DNA of 12,210 nucleotides from JAYOFM01 sp038117225 (GCA_038117225.1 JAYOFM010000109.1:1-12210), one strand, 5' to 3'; positions 1-6,691 are shown, counted from the first letter of the stretch. Notes: generated by a model not told the origin, from the letters alone. Numbers and translations are program-made.

Positions 1-215
1 ATCTTGACGTAACCGCCGAGCGGGACGGCGCTGAGTTTCCAACGCGTACCATGTCGGTCGTTCCATCCCAAAAGTTCCGGGCCGAAACCGATCGAAAACA
101 CTTCAACCTTAACGCCGTTGCGACGGGCGACCCAGAAATGTCCCCACTCGTGCACGAAGACGACGATGGTCAGGACAACGAGAAAGGGAATGACGAAATC
201 AATAAGTACGTCCAT
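1..215 (-). CDS. rseP: RseP site-2 intramembrane zinc metalloprotease, N-terminal part (cut by the window edge)
   Basis: RseP is an inner-membrane site-2 protease. In the family it cleaves anti-sigma factors within the membrane during envelope stress and clears remnant signal peptides. Only the first 71 residues are present. They show a hydrophobic first transmembrane segment (about residues 5-25) carrying the zinc site HEWGH (His22, Glu23, His26), then the conserved VFSIGFGP stretch (39-46) and PLGGYVK (65-71). The ATG at 215 is the only plausible start, because an in-frame TAG lies a few codons upstream. The ribosome binding site is weak. It follows dxr after a 78-bp spacer, the usual alphaproteobacterial position, and bamA would be expected next outside the window. 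The Trp after HE replaces the Phe or Leu seen in many homologues and should be functionally neutral. Confidence 0.93.
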   Translation of the reverse strand, partial: MDVLIDFVIPFLVVLTIVVFVHEWGHFWVARRNGVKVEVFSIGFGPELLGWNDRHGTRWKLSAVPLGGYVK

Positions 216-293
216 GTCAGGGCCACGCTAATCGGTTGAGGTGAAATGCCGGTTTAAGGCTCGAATCTGTCCTATATATGGGGCTCAGGTACC

Positions 294-1490
294 CTACTTC
301 GCAACCAAGGCTTCGGCCCGGCGCCGCGCATCCTGATCCGCTTCCGCAACATCTTCAAGGTTGTCGATCGCCCCGATCGGCGCCTGCGTCAGCGTTTGCT
401 CAACGATACTGGCGATATCAAGGAAACCGAGGCGTCCCTGCAAAAAATGATGGACCGCGACCTCGTTTGCCGCATTTAGCACAGTCGGTGCGGCACCGCC
501 GGCGCGCAGCGCTTCGCGGGCCAAACGCAGTGCGGGAAACCTGACATCATCGGGCGCTTCGAATGTTAGCGTCCCGATCTCCTCCAGCCGTAGTCGCGGC
601 GACGGCGCCGCCATGCGCTCTGGCCATGCGAGGGCGTAGGCGATTGGCGTACGCATGTCGGGCGTCCCCAATTGTGCAAGCGTCGAGCCATCAACGTAAT
701 CCACCATCGAGTGAATAACCGATTGTGGATGGACCAGAATGTCGATCTGGGGCTCCGTGACCGGGAAAAGGTGGAAAGCCTCAATCAACTCCAACCCTTT
801 GTTCATCATGGTCGCGGAATCCACAGAGATCTTGGCGCCCATATCCCAATTTGGGTGTGCGACGGCCTCCGCGGGCGTGGCGGATCGCATGGCCTCCAGC
901 GTGTATTCGCGGAACGGTCCACCCGATGCCGTCAATACGATGCGCGCAACACGTTCCGCAGCATCGAACTCGAAGACCTGAAAGATCGCACTGTGCTCTG
1001 AATCGACGGGCACAACCGTCGCGCCACTGGCACGGACCTGTGCGCAAAAGACGTCGCCAGCGGAAACCAGGCATTCCTTGTTGGCGAGGCCAATGGTGGC
1101 GCCCCGCTGGACGGCCACGAGGGTTGGAGCCAAACCGGCTGCGCCGACGATTGCCGCCATTACCCATTCGGCCGGACGAGCCGCCGCGTCGATGAGGGCC
1201 TTAGCACCAGCAGCCGCTTCTATGCCGCTGCCCGATAGCGCCCGTTTGAGGTCTGCGTAGCACGTATCGTCGGCGACGACGGCCAGCCGTGCGCCGAGGC
1301 GACGCGCTTGCGTCGCCAATTGTTCGACATTCCGGTTGGCGGTAAGCGCTTCGACGTGAAAGTGATCTGGCTGGCGTTCGATCAAATCGATCGTGTTACA
1401 ACCGACGGAGCCTGTGGAACCTAGGATGGTTACTCGCCGCGGGGCCGCCTCCGCGCGGTTAGCCGCCTGTGTACCATCGACTACAGCCAT
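294..1490 (-). CDS. dxr: 1-deoxy-D-xylulose-5-phosphate reductoisomerase
   Basis: Dxr is the cytoplasmic enzyme that rearranges and reduces DXP to 2-C-methyl-D-erythritol 4-phosphate with NADPH. This is the committed step of the MEP isoprenoid pathway and the target of fosmidomycin. The 398-residue protein matches the family length (E. coli 398). It has an N-terminal NADPH-binding Rossmann motif GSTGSVG (24-30), LANKE (135-139), and PVDSEHSAIFQ (161-171) with metal ligands Asp163 and Glu165. The flexible-loop region SGGPFR (189-194) and NKGLELIEA (230-238) with the third ligand Glu234 follow, then HPQSVIHSMV. I chose the ATG at 1490 because GGAG lies 7 nt before it; a TTG at 1517 would add nine residues without a comparable site. 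The start overlaps the end of cdsA by 10 bp, which suggests translational coupling. Confidence 0.97.
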   Translation of the reverse strand: MAVVDGTQAANRAEAAPRRVTILGSTGSVGCNTIDLIERQPDHFHVEALTANRNVEQLATQARRLGARLAVVADDTCYADLKRALSGSGIEAAAGAKALIDAAARPAEWVMAAIVGAAGLAPTLVAVQRGATIGLANKECLVSAGDVFCAQVRASGATVVPVDSEHSAIFQVFEFDAAERVARIVLTASGGPFREYTLEAMRSATPAEAVAHPNWDMGAKISVDSATMMNKGLELIEAFHLFPVTEPQIDILVHPQSVIHSMVDYVDGSTLAQLGTPDMRTPIAYALAWPERMAAPSPRLRLEEIGTLTFEAPDDVRFPALRLAREALRAGGAAPTVLNAANEVAVHHFLQGRLGFLDIASIVEQTLTQAPIGAIDNLEDVAEADQDARRRAEALVAK

Positions 1491-2161
1491 GCCAACGCTC
1501 CACGACCGGTCACCCAATGCACAATGGCAACCAGAAATGCGGCCGGCAGTAGACCATCCACTCTATCAAGCAGGCCACCGTGGCCGGGGATCAGGCGACT
1601 GGCGTCCTTGACGCCGAAACGGCGTTTCAACGCTGATTCCAATAGGTCCCCGGCTTGTCCAACTATGGCCAAGCCGCCACTCGCCAGTGCCAGTGGCCAT
1701 GCGGTGGACTTCCCCAAAAGCGCCGCGGTGCCAGCGCCGATACATGCCGCGCAGGCGATGCCGCCTATTAGTCCAGACCACGTCTTCTTCGGGCTGATGG
1801 CAGGCGCCAACTTGGGACCACCGAACGTACGTCCTGCGGCATAGGCGCCTATATCCGTCGCCCAAATAGCAGCCATCACCCAATAAACAGTTTCGCGGCC
1901 CTGCGCGGGGTCAAGACGCAGCCAAACAAGGGCTGCCGCGGGCGCGATGACGTAGATACAGCCGGCCGCCATCCAACCGCCATTTCCGCCAGAAATTCCC
2001 CGCCACTCCCATAACAGAATTACGGCACCTATCACCACGAGCGCCTCGAACAGCGGCGGACCCACGTGAACGGCGACCAGAACCAGCGGTGCCAAAACGG
2101 CGGCCGCTAGAATGCGCGCAAGAAGTCCGTTACCTGGTTCGTCAGCTCTTTGATCCGCCAT
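1481..2161 (-). CDS. cdsA: Phosphatidate cytidylyltransferase (CDP-diglyceride synthase)
   Basis: CdsA is an integral inner-membrane enzyme that converts phosphatidic acid and CTP to CDP-diacylglycerol, the precursor of all major phospholipids. The 226-residue protein is mostly hydrophobic, with several predicted membrane spans. It carries WATDIGAYAAGRTFGG (100-115), SPKKTWSG (123-130) and the family signature spanning residues 176-202. That signature begins SALKRR, continues with KD and HGG, and ends DRVD, with Asp199 and Asp202 as likely metal-binding residues. It is shorter than E. coli CdsA (about 285), with fewer N-terminal spans. The start at 2161 is preceded by GGGAG 7 nt upstream; a longer reading from 2242 would run 100 bp into uppS and adds a non-membrane, arginine-rich segment. 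It overlaps uppS by 20 bp and dxr by 10 bp. Confidence 0.95.
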   Translation of the reverse strand: MADQRADEPGNGLLARILAAAVLAPLVLVAVHVGPPLFEALVVIGAVILLWEWRGISGGNGGWMAAGCIYVIAPAAALVWLRLDPAQGRETVYWVMAAIWATDIGAYAAGRTFGGPKLAPAISPKKTWSGLIGGIACAACIGAGTAALLGKSTAWPLALASGGLAIVGQAGDLLESALKRRFGVKDASRLIPGHGGLLDRVDGLLPAAFLVAIVHWVTGRGALAWL

Positions 2162-2905
2162 AGCGACGCTCCCGTCCACGGAATTCCTCGACGGCGGCGG
2201 TAAAGTCCTGCATCGTAAAGGCTGGCCACAGCGTGTCGACAAAGACGAACTCCGAGTAGGCGCATTGCCAGAGCAGAAAGTTACTGATTCGCTGTTCGCC
2301 GCTCGTGCGAATCAACAGATCAGGGTCTGGCGTTCCAGCGGTGTACAAATGGCTTTCGATCGCCGCCTCATCGATCATTGAGGGATCGAGGTCACCTGCC
2401 GCCACGCACATTGCCAATTTTTGGGCGGCCTGCGTAATTTCGGCGCGACCGCCGTAGCTGAGCGCCATATTCAATGTCAGTGCCGAATTACCCGCTGTGC
2501 GNNNNNNNNNNTGCGCTCCTCGGCTTCGTCGATGAGGCTGATGATGTCCGGCTCCAGCCGCTCTCGATCGCCGATGATGCGAAGGCGCACGCCATTTGCG
2601 TCCAGTTCGGCAATCTCACTGCGCAGATAAATCCGCAGTAGGCCCATCAGATCGCTCACTTCTTGCGCCGGACGCTTCCAGTTTTCTGATGAAAAACCGT
2701 ACAGCGTCAGATACTTGACGCCGCAGTTAATGGCAGCCTCGATGACTCGCTTGACGGCCTCCGCACCGGCGCGATGGCCGGCGAGCCTTGGTAACCCACG
2801 CGCCTTCGCCCAGCGCCCGTTGCCATCCATAATGATGGCAACGTGGACGGGTTCGGCGACCGGTTCGCCGATATGATCTTCGCGCTGTAGAGAAACGGCT
2901 TCCAT
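2142..2905 (-). CDS. uppS: Isoprenyl transferase (undecaprenyl-diphosphate synthase), interrupted by an assembly gap
   Basis: UppS is a cis-prenyltransferase that extends farnesyl diphosphate with isopentenyl diphosphate to C55 undecaprenyl diphosphate, the lipid carrier for peptidoglycan and O-antigen. The N-terminal part shows IIMDGNGRWAK (24-34) with catalytic Asp27, then GHRAG and LTLYGFSSENWKRP. The C-terminal part shows LTLNMALSYGGR and DPDLLIRTSGEQRISNF. Ten Ns at 2502-2511 put the two parts in different frames. The flanks share the four bases CGCA (minus strand). Merging them and dropping the Ns gives the continuous stretch EERTAGNSALT, which aligns with the family without indels, and a 249-residue protein close to the usual length (253 in E. 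coli). I therefore call the gene intact. It starts 3 nt after frr and overlaps cdsA by 20 bp. Confidence 0.95.
2502..2511. other. Assembly gap of ten Ns inside uppS
   Basis: Ten undetermined bases break uppS. On the plus strand the left flank ends ...CTGTGCG and the right flank begins TGCGCTCCT, so the two contig ends share TGCG. The run is probably a placeholder for an unmerged overlap and not real missing sequence. Removing the Ns and one copy of the overlap deletes 14 nt and restores the frame. Confidence 0.95.
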
Positions 2906-2908
2906 GAC

Positions 2909-3469
2909 TTAGACCTGCATGATCTCCTGTTCCTTGCTTTCCAATGTCTCGTCGATTTTGGCCACGAATTCGTCCGTCAGCGACTGTACTTCTTCCGACC
3001 AATCGCGCTGAAAATCCTGCGAGATTTCACCGTCTTTTTCCGCTTTCTTCAGGTCGTCCATGGCATGGCGGCGGACATTACGCACCGAGATACGGGCATC
3101 CTCGGCGTATTTGTGGGCCACCTTGACCAATTCTTGACGGCGTTCCTCGGTCAATGCGGGAATCGGCACGCGGACCAACTGCCCATCCGCTGACGGATTT
3201 AGTCCGAGCCCTGATTCGAGAATTGCTTTCTCCACCGCCCTGACCAGACTCTTGTCCCAAACCTGGACTGTCAATAGGCGCGGCTCCGGCACGCCGATGG
3301 TGCCGACCTGGACCATGGGCATATTCGACCCATAAGCATCCACACTCACGTTTTCCAACAAGCCCGGCGAGGCGCGGCCGGTGCGTAGGCCCGCGAATTC
3401 CGTCTTCAGCATGTCAACGGCACCGTCCATGCGGCGGCCGATGTCTTTTTTCAGTGTTTGGATATCCAT
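2909..3469 (-). CDS. frr: Ribosome recycling factor
   Basis: RRF works with EF-G in the cytoplasm to split post-termination ribosomes so that subunits and mRNA can be reused. The 186-residue protein has the family length (185 in E. coli) and covers the whole fold. The N-terminal helix segment contains MLKTEFAGLRTGRASPGLL, followed by the small second domain (YGSNMPMVQVGTIGVPEPR). The C-terminal helices carry the conserved ISVRNVRRHAMDDLKK and end in a charged coiled-coil-like tail. The ATG at 3469 is preceded by GAAGG about 7 nt upstream. It sits 39 bp after pyrH and 3 bp before uppS, consistent with co-transcription. No anomalies are seen. Confidence 0.97.
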   Translation of the reverse strand: MDIQTLKKDIGRRMDGAVDMLKTEFAGLRTGRASPGLLENVSVDAYGSNMPMVQVGTIGVPEPRLLTVQVWDKSLVRAVEKAILESGLGLNPSADGQLVRVPIPALTEERRQELVKVAHKYAEDARISVRNVRRHAMDDLKKAEKDGEISQDFQRDWSEEVQSLTDEFVAKIDETLESKEQEIMQV

Positions 3470-3508
3470 GGTGCTGCCTTCACTTCACGGTACGGCCGGA
3501 TGACGTGG

Positions 3509-4237
3509 TCAGGCGGCCTCATCGGTGATGATTGTAAACCGACCGTGACCGGCCACGACGTCCTTGAATCCACCCGGATTGTGAATGGAAAAGACCAGAA
3601 TGGGAACACTGTTTTCCCGCGCGAGAGCAATCGCCGAGGTATCCATGACTCGAAGGTTGCGTGTTAGGACCTCTTGATAGCTCAAACGCTCATATCGTTT
3701 GGCGTTCGGGTTGGTTTTCGGGTCGGAATCATAGACTCCATCGACCTGTGTGCCCTTGAGCAATGCATCACAACCCATTTCGACCGACCGCAACGCGGCC
3801 GCCGTATCGGTGGTGAAAAATGGATTGCCGGTGCCAGCAGCGAAAATAACGACCCTGCCCCGCTCCATGTGCCGCTGGGCGCGTCGCTTGATGTAGGGTT
3901 CACACACGGTTGCCATCGGTATCGCGGATAGAACCCGCGTATCGACGCCACAAGTTTCCAGCACGCTTTGTACCGCGAGCGCGTTGATCACCGTGGCAAG
4001 CATGCCCATGTGATCGGCCGAGACGCGCTCGATGCTCGATCCCGCGAGCGAGACGCCACGAAAGATATTACCGGCGCCGATCACCAGACAAATCTCCGTT
4101 CCGGCGTCGTGAACAACTTTGATTTCCTGAGCGATTCTTTCAACGGCGGCGGGGTCCAGACCGAATTCTCGCTCTCCCATCAATCCTTCGCCCGAAAGTT
4201 TCAACAGGACGCGTTTATACGGAGGAGACGATGGCAT
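3509..4237 (-). CDS. pyrH: Uridylate kinase (UMP kinase)
   Basis: PyrH is the bacterial hexameric UMP kinase of the amino-acid-kinase fold, which phosphorylates UMP to UDP with ATP in pyrimidine nucleotide synthesis. The 242-residue product matches E. coli (241). Visible motifs are KRVLLKLSGE (8-17), GAGNIFRG (54-61), DHMGMLATVINALA (75-88), TGNPFFTTD (136-144) for UMP/acceptor binding, and GCDALLKGTQVDGVYDSDP near the nucleotide site. I chose the ATG at 4237 because it gives the family-standard N-terminus just before YKRVLLK. A TTG at 4291 would add 18 proline- and arginine-rich residues with no ribosome binding site. The site before the chosen ATG is itself weak. It lies 137 bp after tsf, the largest gap in this part of the cluster, which contains a hairpin. 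Confidence 0.96.
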   Translation of the reverse strand: MPSSPPYKRVLLKLSGEGLMGEREFGLDPAAVERIAQEIKVVHDAGTEICLVIGAGNIFRGVSLAGSSIERVSADHMGMLATVINALAVQSVLETCGVDTRVLSAIPMATVCEPYIKRRAQRHMERGRVVIFAAGTGNPFFTTDTAAALRSVEMGCDALLKGTQVDGVYDSDPKTNPNAKRYERLSYQEVLTRNLRVMDTSAIALARENSVPILVFSIHNPGGFKDVVAGHGRFTIITDEAA

Positions 4238-4315
4238 GGGGACGGTCCGTTTTGCTGTTGGCGTTGGTTTCGCCGGGCACGGTCGCAGCAAGAAAGAGTA
4301 CTACATGACCGGGTG

Positions 4316-4348
4316 ACCACGGAGCGGCATTTCTGCCATCCCCGTGGT
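4316..4348 (-). promoter_or_regulatory. Two-tier hairpin between tsf and pyrH
   Basis: On the minus strand, 26 nt after the tsf stop, ACCACGG and CCGTGGT form a perfect 7-bp outer stem. Nested inside is GGCA-GAAA-TGCC, a perfect 4-bp stem closed by a GNRA-type tetraloop, separated from the outer stem by a small internal loop. Only a broken T-rich stretch (CTCTTTCTT) follows some 20 nt later, so this does not look like an intrinsic terminator. A processing, stability or attenuation element that uncouples rpsB-tsf from the downstream genes is possible. The structure is seen by eye only. Confidence 0.5.
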
Positions 4349-4374
4349 TCGGTTGGTCATCACGTCACCGAAAC

Positions 4375-5301
4375 TCAGCCGCCCATGGCGGCCTGCACCT
4401 CGGCGGCGAAATCTTCCTCTTTACGCTCAATGCCCTCGCCAAGCACAAAGAGGTGAAAGCCGGTGATCTTGACCTCCGCCCCCATGTCCTTCGAGGCGTT
4501 TTCTAGAACCGTGGAAACGGTGGATTCTCCATCGATTACAAAGGTTTGGTCAAGCAGGCAGACTTCTTCGTAGAACTTCCGCAAGCGGCCTTCGACCATC
4601 TTTCCAATGATCTCCTCAGGCTTACCTGATTCCCGCGCCTGCTCGCTTAGCACTTGGCGCTCTCGCTCGATAGCGCCTGGGTCGAGATCATCACGTGAAA
4701 CCGATTGCGGTTTGGCTGCGGCGATATGCATGGCTAACTGCTTGCCCAGTGTCGCCAGTCCCGTGGAATCAGCAGTCGATTCGAGCCCGACAACAACACC
4801 GATTTTGCCCAAGCCATCGGTCAGAGCATTGTGCACGTAGCTCGAAATGACACCGTTCTCAATCGTCAATCGCGCGGCGCGGCGAAGGTTCATATTCTCG
4901 CCAATGGTGGCAATCATATGGGTCAATTCTTCCTCAACGGTACGGTCCGTGTTCGGATAGGAGGCAGCCTTAAGAGCCGCCATATCGTCGCCGACGGTTA
5001 GTGCCAGCTTGGCGAACACGCTAACGAATTCCTGAAAGGTGTCGTTGCGGGCAACAAAATCAGTCTCGGAATTGACTTCGACGACGGCAGACGTGTTGCC
5101 GTCAACCGCGACACCGATCAGGCCTTCAGCGGCAACGCGGCCAGCTTTCTTCTGCGCCTGCGCTAAACCCTTCGTGCGCAGCCAATCTACGGCCGCCTCA
5201 ATATCACCGTCCGTCTCGGCCAGCGCCTTCTTGCAATCCATCATGCCGACGCCGGTCGTTTCACGAAGCTGCTTTACGAGCGCAGCGGTAATTTCAGCCA
5301 T
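4375..5301 (-). CDS. tsf: Translation elongation factor Ts
   Basis: EF-Ts is the cytoplasmic guanine-nucleotide exchange factor that regenerates EF-Tu-GTP. The 308-residue protein has the N-terminal UBA-like domain (about 1-55; LRETTGVGMMDCKKAL), the EF-Tu-contacting motif TDFVARN (80-86) preceded by EVNSE, and the long core and dimerisation regions. It is somewhat longer than E. coli EF-Ts (283), in the range usual for alphaproteobacteria. The ATG at 5301 has GAGAGGT 5 nt upstream; the two extra codons of a possible TTG start (5307) are unlikely. It follows rpsB by 83 bp, the universal pairing. A 6-bp inverted repeat (CTTCAA at 5313-5318, TTGAAG at 5329-5334) sits directly upstream of the ribosome binding site and could affect initiation; this is speculative. 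Confidence 0.97.
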   Translation of the reverse strand: MAEITAALVKQLRETTGVGMMDCKKALAETDGDIEAAVDWLRTKGLAQAQKKAGRVAAEGLIGVAVDGNTSAVVEVNSETDFVARNDTFQEFVSVFAKLALTVGDDMAALKAASYPNTDRTVEEELTHMIATIGENMNLRRAARLTIENGVISSYVHNALTDGLGKIGVVVGLESTADSTGLATLGKQLAMHIAAAKPQSVSRDDLDPGAIERERQVLSEQARESGKPEEIIGKMVEGRLRKFYEEVCLLDQTFVIDGESTVSTVLENASKDMGAEVKITGFHLFVLGEGIERKEEDFAAEVQAAMGG

Positions 5302-5347
5302 AATCAACCTCTCTTCAAAACGCGATTCTTGAAGGTTTAAGAGTTAT

Positions 5348-5363
5348 GGCGGCCGATGCCGCC
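5348..5363 (-). promoter_or_regulatory. GC-rich hairpin in the rpsB-tsf spacer
   Basis: GGCGGC and GCCGCC form a perfect 6-bp stem with a 4-nt loop, 21 nt after the rpsB stop codon. No T-tract follows, so it is not a standard terminator. It could act as a partial attenuator or an mRNA 3'-end stabiliser setting the S2 to EF-Ts ratio, which is inference. Confidence 0.4.
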
Positions 5364-5384
5364 GCGCTCTACAGGGCCTCCTCG

Positions 5385-6266
5385 TTAGGCCTTTGCCGGT
5401 TCCTCGACAACGGCCTCGGCAGTTGCCTCGGGCGTCGCTTCGGCAGCAACTTCAGGTGCAGCGTCCGCGGTCGCTGCCGGAGCCGCCGCCGTATCAACCG
5501 CTGCGGCGTCTTCGGGTATCACTTCGTCCGTTGCTTCCTCGGCCTCGCCCGCATCAGCGCCGCTGGCGGTGACTTCCTGTTGCAAGCCGTCGAGCGCGGC
5601 GCCGACGATCAGGTCGCAATACAGCGAAATTGCACGATTGGCGTCATCGTTGCCGGGTACCGGGTGGTCAATGCCGGCCGGGTCGCTGTTGGAATCCAAT
5701 ACGCCGATCACCGGGATACCCAGCTTGTTGGCTTCGGCGACGGCGATGTCTTCCTTATTGGTGTCGATGATCACGAGAAGGTCGGGCACGCCGGCCATTT
5801 CCTTGATGCCGCCCAGCGCGCGTTCCAACTTGTCGCGCTCGCGGGTGAGGCCAAGCAGTTCGCGCTTGGTCAGGCCCTGCATCTTTTCCACGTCCGCCAA
5901 CTGCTCATCGAGGTCGCGCAACCGCTTGATTGAATGCGAAATGGTGCGCCAATTGGTCAGCATGCCGCCGAGCCAGCGGTGATTGACGTAATACTGTCCG
6001 CAACGGCGCGCCGCATCGCGAATGTGGTCCTGCGCCTGACGCTTGGTGCCAACGAACAGAACACGTCCACCGGCCGCGACAACTCCGCGCACGGTGACCA
6101 TGGCCTGGTGCAAGAGCGGCACCGTCTGCTGCAGATCGATAATATGAATATTGTTGCGCTCGCCGAAGATGTAACGGGCCATCTTCGGGTTCCAACGGCG
6201 AGTGTGGTGGCCGAAGTGAACGCCAGCTTCCAGGAGCTGACGCATGCTGAAGGCGGGAAGCGCCAT
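5385..6266 (-). CDS. rpsB: 30S ribosomal protein S2 with Ala/acidic C-terminal tail
   Basis: S2 is a late-assembling protein of the small ribosomal subunit, located between head and body. The globular part (about residues 1-230) is canonical: FSMRQLLEAGVHFGH near the N-terminus, RRWNPKM (23-29), NHRWLGGMLTNW (95-106), and GVPDLLVIIDTNKEDIAV followed by GIPVIGVLDSNSDP. Residues 231-293 form a low-complexity extension with 24 Ala and 17 acidic residues among 63 and only one basic residue. It is absent from the 241-residue E. coli protein; such tails are common in alphaproteobacteria. The ATG at 6266 has AAAAGGA about 9 nt upstream. It is the first gene of the translation/envelope cluster and is preceded by a promoter and a folded leader. 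Confidence 0.97.
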   Translation of the reverse strand: MALPAFSMRQLLEAGVHFGHHTRRWNPKMARYIFGERNNIHIIDLQQTVPLLHQAMVTVRGVVAAGGRVLFVGTKRQAQDHIRDAARRCGQYYVNHRWLGGMLTNWRTISHSIKRLRDLDEQLADVEKMQGLTKRELLGLTRERDKLERALGGIKEMAGVPDLLVIIDTNKEDIAVAEANKLGIPVIGVLDSNSDPAGIDHPVPGNDDANRAISLYCDLIVGAALDGLQQEVTASGADAGEAEEATDEVIPEDAAAVDTAAAPAATADAAPEVAAEATPEATAEAVVEEPAKA

Positions 6267-6282
6267 GGGTTTCTATCCTTTT

Positions 6283-6351
6283 CCGGTTCGAGCCGCCGCA
6301 GGGGTCGCCGGACGGGAAGGATTTCCCAGCCTCGGCACCGGAGCGAACCAG
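6283..6351 (-). promoter_or_regulatory. Predicted structured 5' leader of rpsB (possible S2 autoregulatory site)
   Basis: On the minus strand CTGGTTCG (6351-6344) can pair with CCGGTTCG read on the plus strand at 6283-6290, that is CGAACCGG in the mRNA. This gives an 8-bp closing stem with one G-U pair. It encloses 53 nt containing a perfect local hairpin GGGAA-ATCC-TTCCC (6327-6314). The 3' arm ends immediately before the AAAAGGA ribosome binding site, so the fold could control access to it. A further small hairpin (CGGCG/CGCCG, 6354-6369) lies just upstream. S2 autoregulation through the rpsB leader is known in gammaproteobacteria; whether this leader does the same is inference. Confidence 0.4.
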
Positions 6352-6402
6352 AACGGCGAATTTGCGCCGCCGGCCGCGTCCCCGCGTGTGAAGTGGGGGT
6401 TA

Positions 6403-6429
6403 TCTATAGCCTGGGAGAGGTATTTGCAA
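6403..6429 (-). promoter_or_regulatory. Sigma70-type promoter candidate for the rpsB operon
   Basis: The minus strand reads CTTGCAA, then 15-16 nt, then TATAGAT. The -35 is at 6424-6429 (or CTTGCA at 6425-6430) and the -10 at 6403-6408. Transcription would start near 6396, giving a leader of about 130 nt before the rpsB ATG. It is the best promoter match in the 205 bp upstream of rpsB, and the CTTG-type -35 suits alphaproteobacteria. Confidence 0.5.
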
Positions 6430-6471
6430 GGGGTGTGAACGCTGTGTGGCGCCGCAGCCGACCGCCCCTCG

Positions 6472-6654
6472 TCAGCGAGCCAGATGATCGCGGGGGAACG
6501 GGATCACGTTGCTGGCATGAGCGTCATCAAATTCCCGCTCCGCCACGTTGTCGCGCCGCGATCCAACAAAAATTACCACCACCGCGATGACGGGAAAAAT
6601 CCAGACGACCGCGAAAGCGATAAACTTAAAAACAAATCCAAAATCGCTCTCCAT
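6472..6654 (-). CDS. Probable small single-span membrane protein (unknown function)
   Basis: I do not recognise a named family. The 60-residue product begins with an acidic MESD. It then has a strongly hydrophobic span (about residues 6-31, rich in Phe, Val, Ile and Ala) ended by Arg-Arg at 33-34, which predicts N-out/C-in topology. A charged cytoplasmic tail follows and ends with NVIPFPRD (49-56), a proline-containing motif seen at the C-termini of small alphaproteobacterial membrane proteins. It overlaps no other supported gene and fills part of the 466-bp space between the dioxygenase gene and rpsB. An in-frame TAG upstream fixes the ATG at 6654. There is no well-spaced ribosome binding site (AGG is 1-2 nt from the ATG), but a promoter-like element would place the transcript start at or beside the ATG. 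It could be a chance ORF. Confidence 0.5.
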   Translation of the reverse strand: MESDFGFVFKFIAFAVVWIFPVIAVVVIFVGSRRDNVAEREFDDAHASNVIPFPRDHLAR

Positions 6655-6661
6655 ACCTAAC

Positions 6662-6691
6662 TATGTAGGGAGCGATGCGAGTGTTTGTAAA
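6662..6691 (-). promoter_or_regulatory. Possible promoter of the small membrane-protein gene (leaderless)
   Basis: The minus strand has TTTACA (6691-6686; five of six matches to TTGACA), an 18-nt spacer and a weak -10 TACATA (6667-6662). Only seven bases separate the -10 from the ATG at 6654, so a transcript from here would start at or next to the start codon. This is a tentative call. Confidence 0.3.

Noticed and set aside
273..278. TATATA upstream of rseP as a -10 element
   Set aside because: No -35-like hexamer lies at 15-19 bp on the minus strand, so a promoter in the dxr-rseP spacer is not supported.
2162..2242. N-terminal extension of cdsA to an upstream start
   Set aside because: The extra 27 residues are Arg/Pro-rich, unlike a membrane protein, would overlap uppS by about 100 bp, and the ATG at 2161 has a good GGGAG site.
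2142..2905. uppS as a frameshifted pseudogene or as two genes
   Set aside because: The frame change coincides exactly with the N run, all catalytic motifs are present on both sides, and merging the overlapping flanks restores a full-length protein.
4316..4348. Intrinsic terminator after tsf
   Set aside because: The hairpin is good, but no uninterrupted T-tract follows on the minus strand, and pyrH continues in the same direction.
5346..6590. Plus-strand open frames of 195 and 218 codons opposite rpsB and its leader
   Set aside because: They mirror the codon bias of rpsB, cross its promoter region, and encode low-complexity Arg/Gly/Ala-rich sequence without family motifs.
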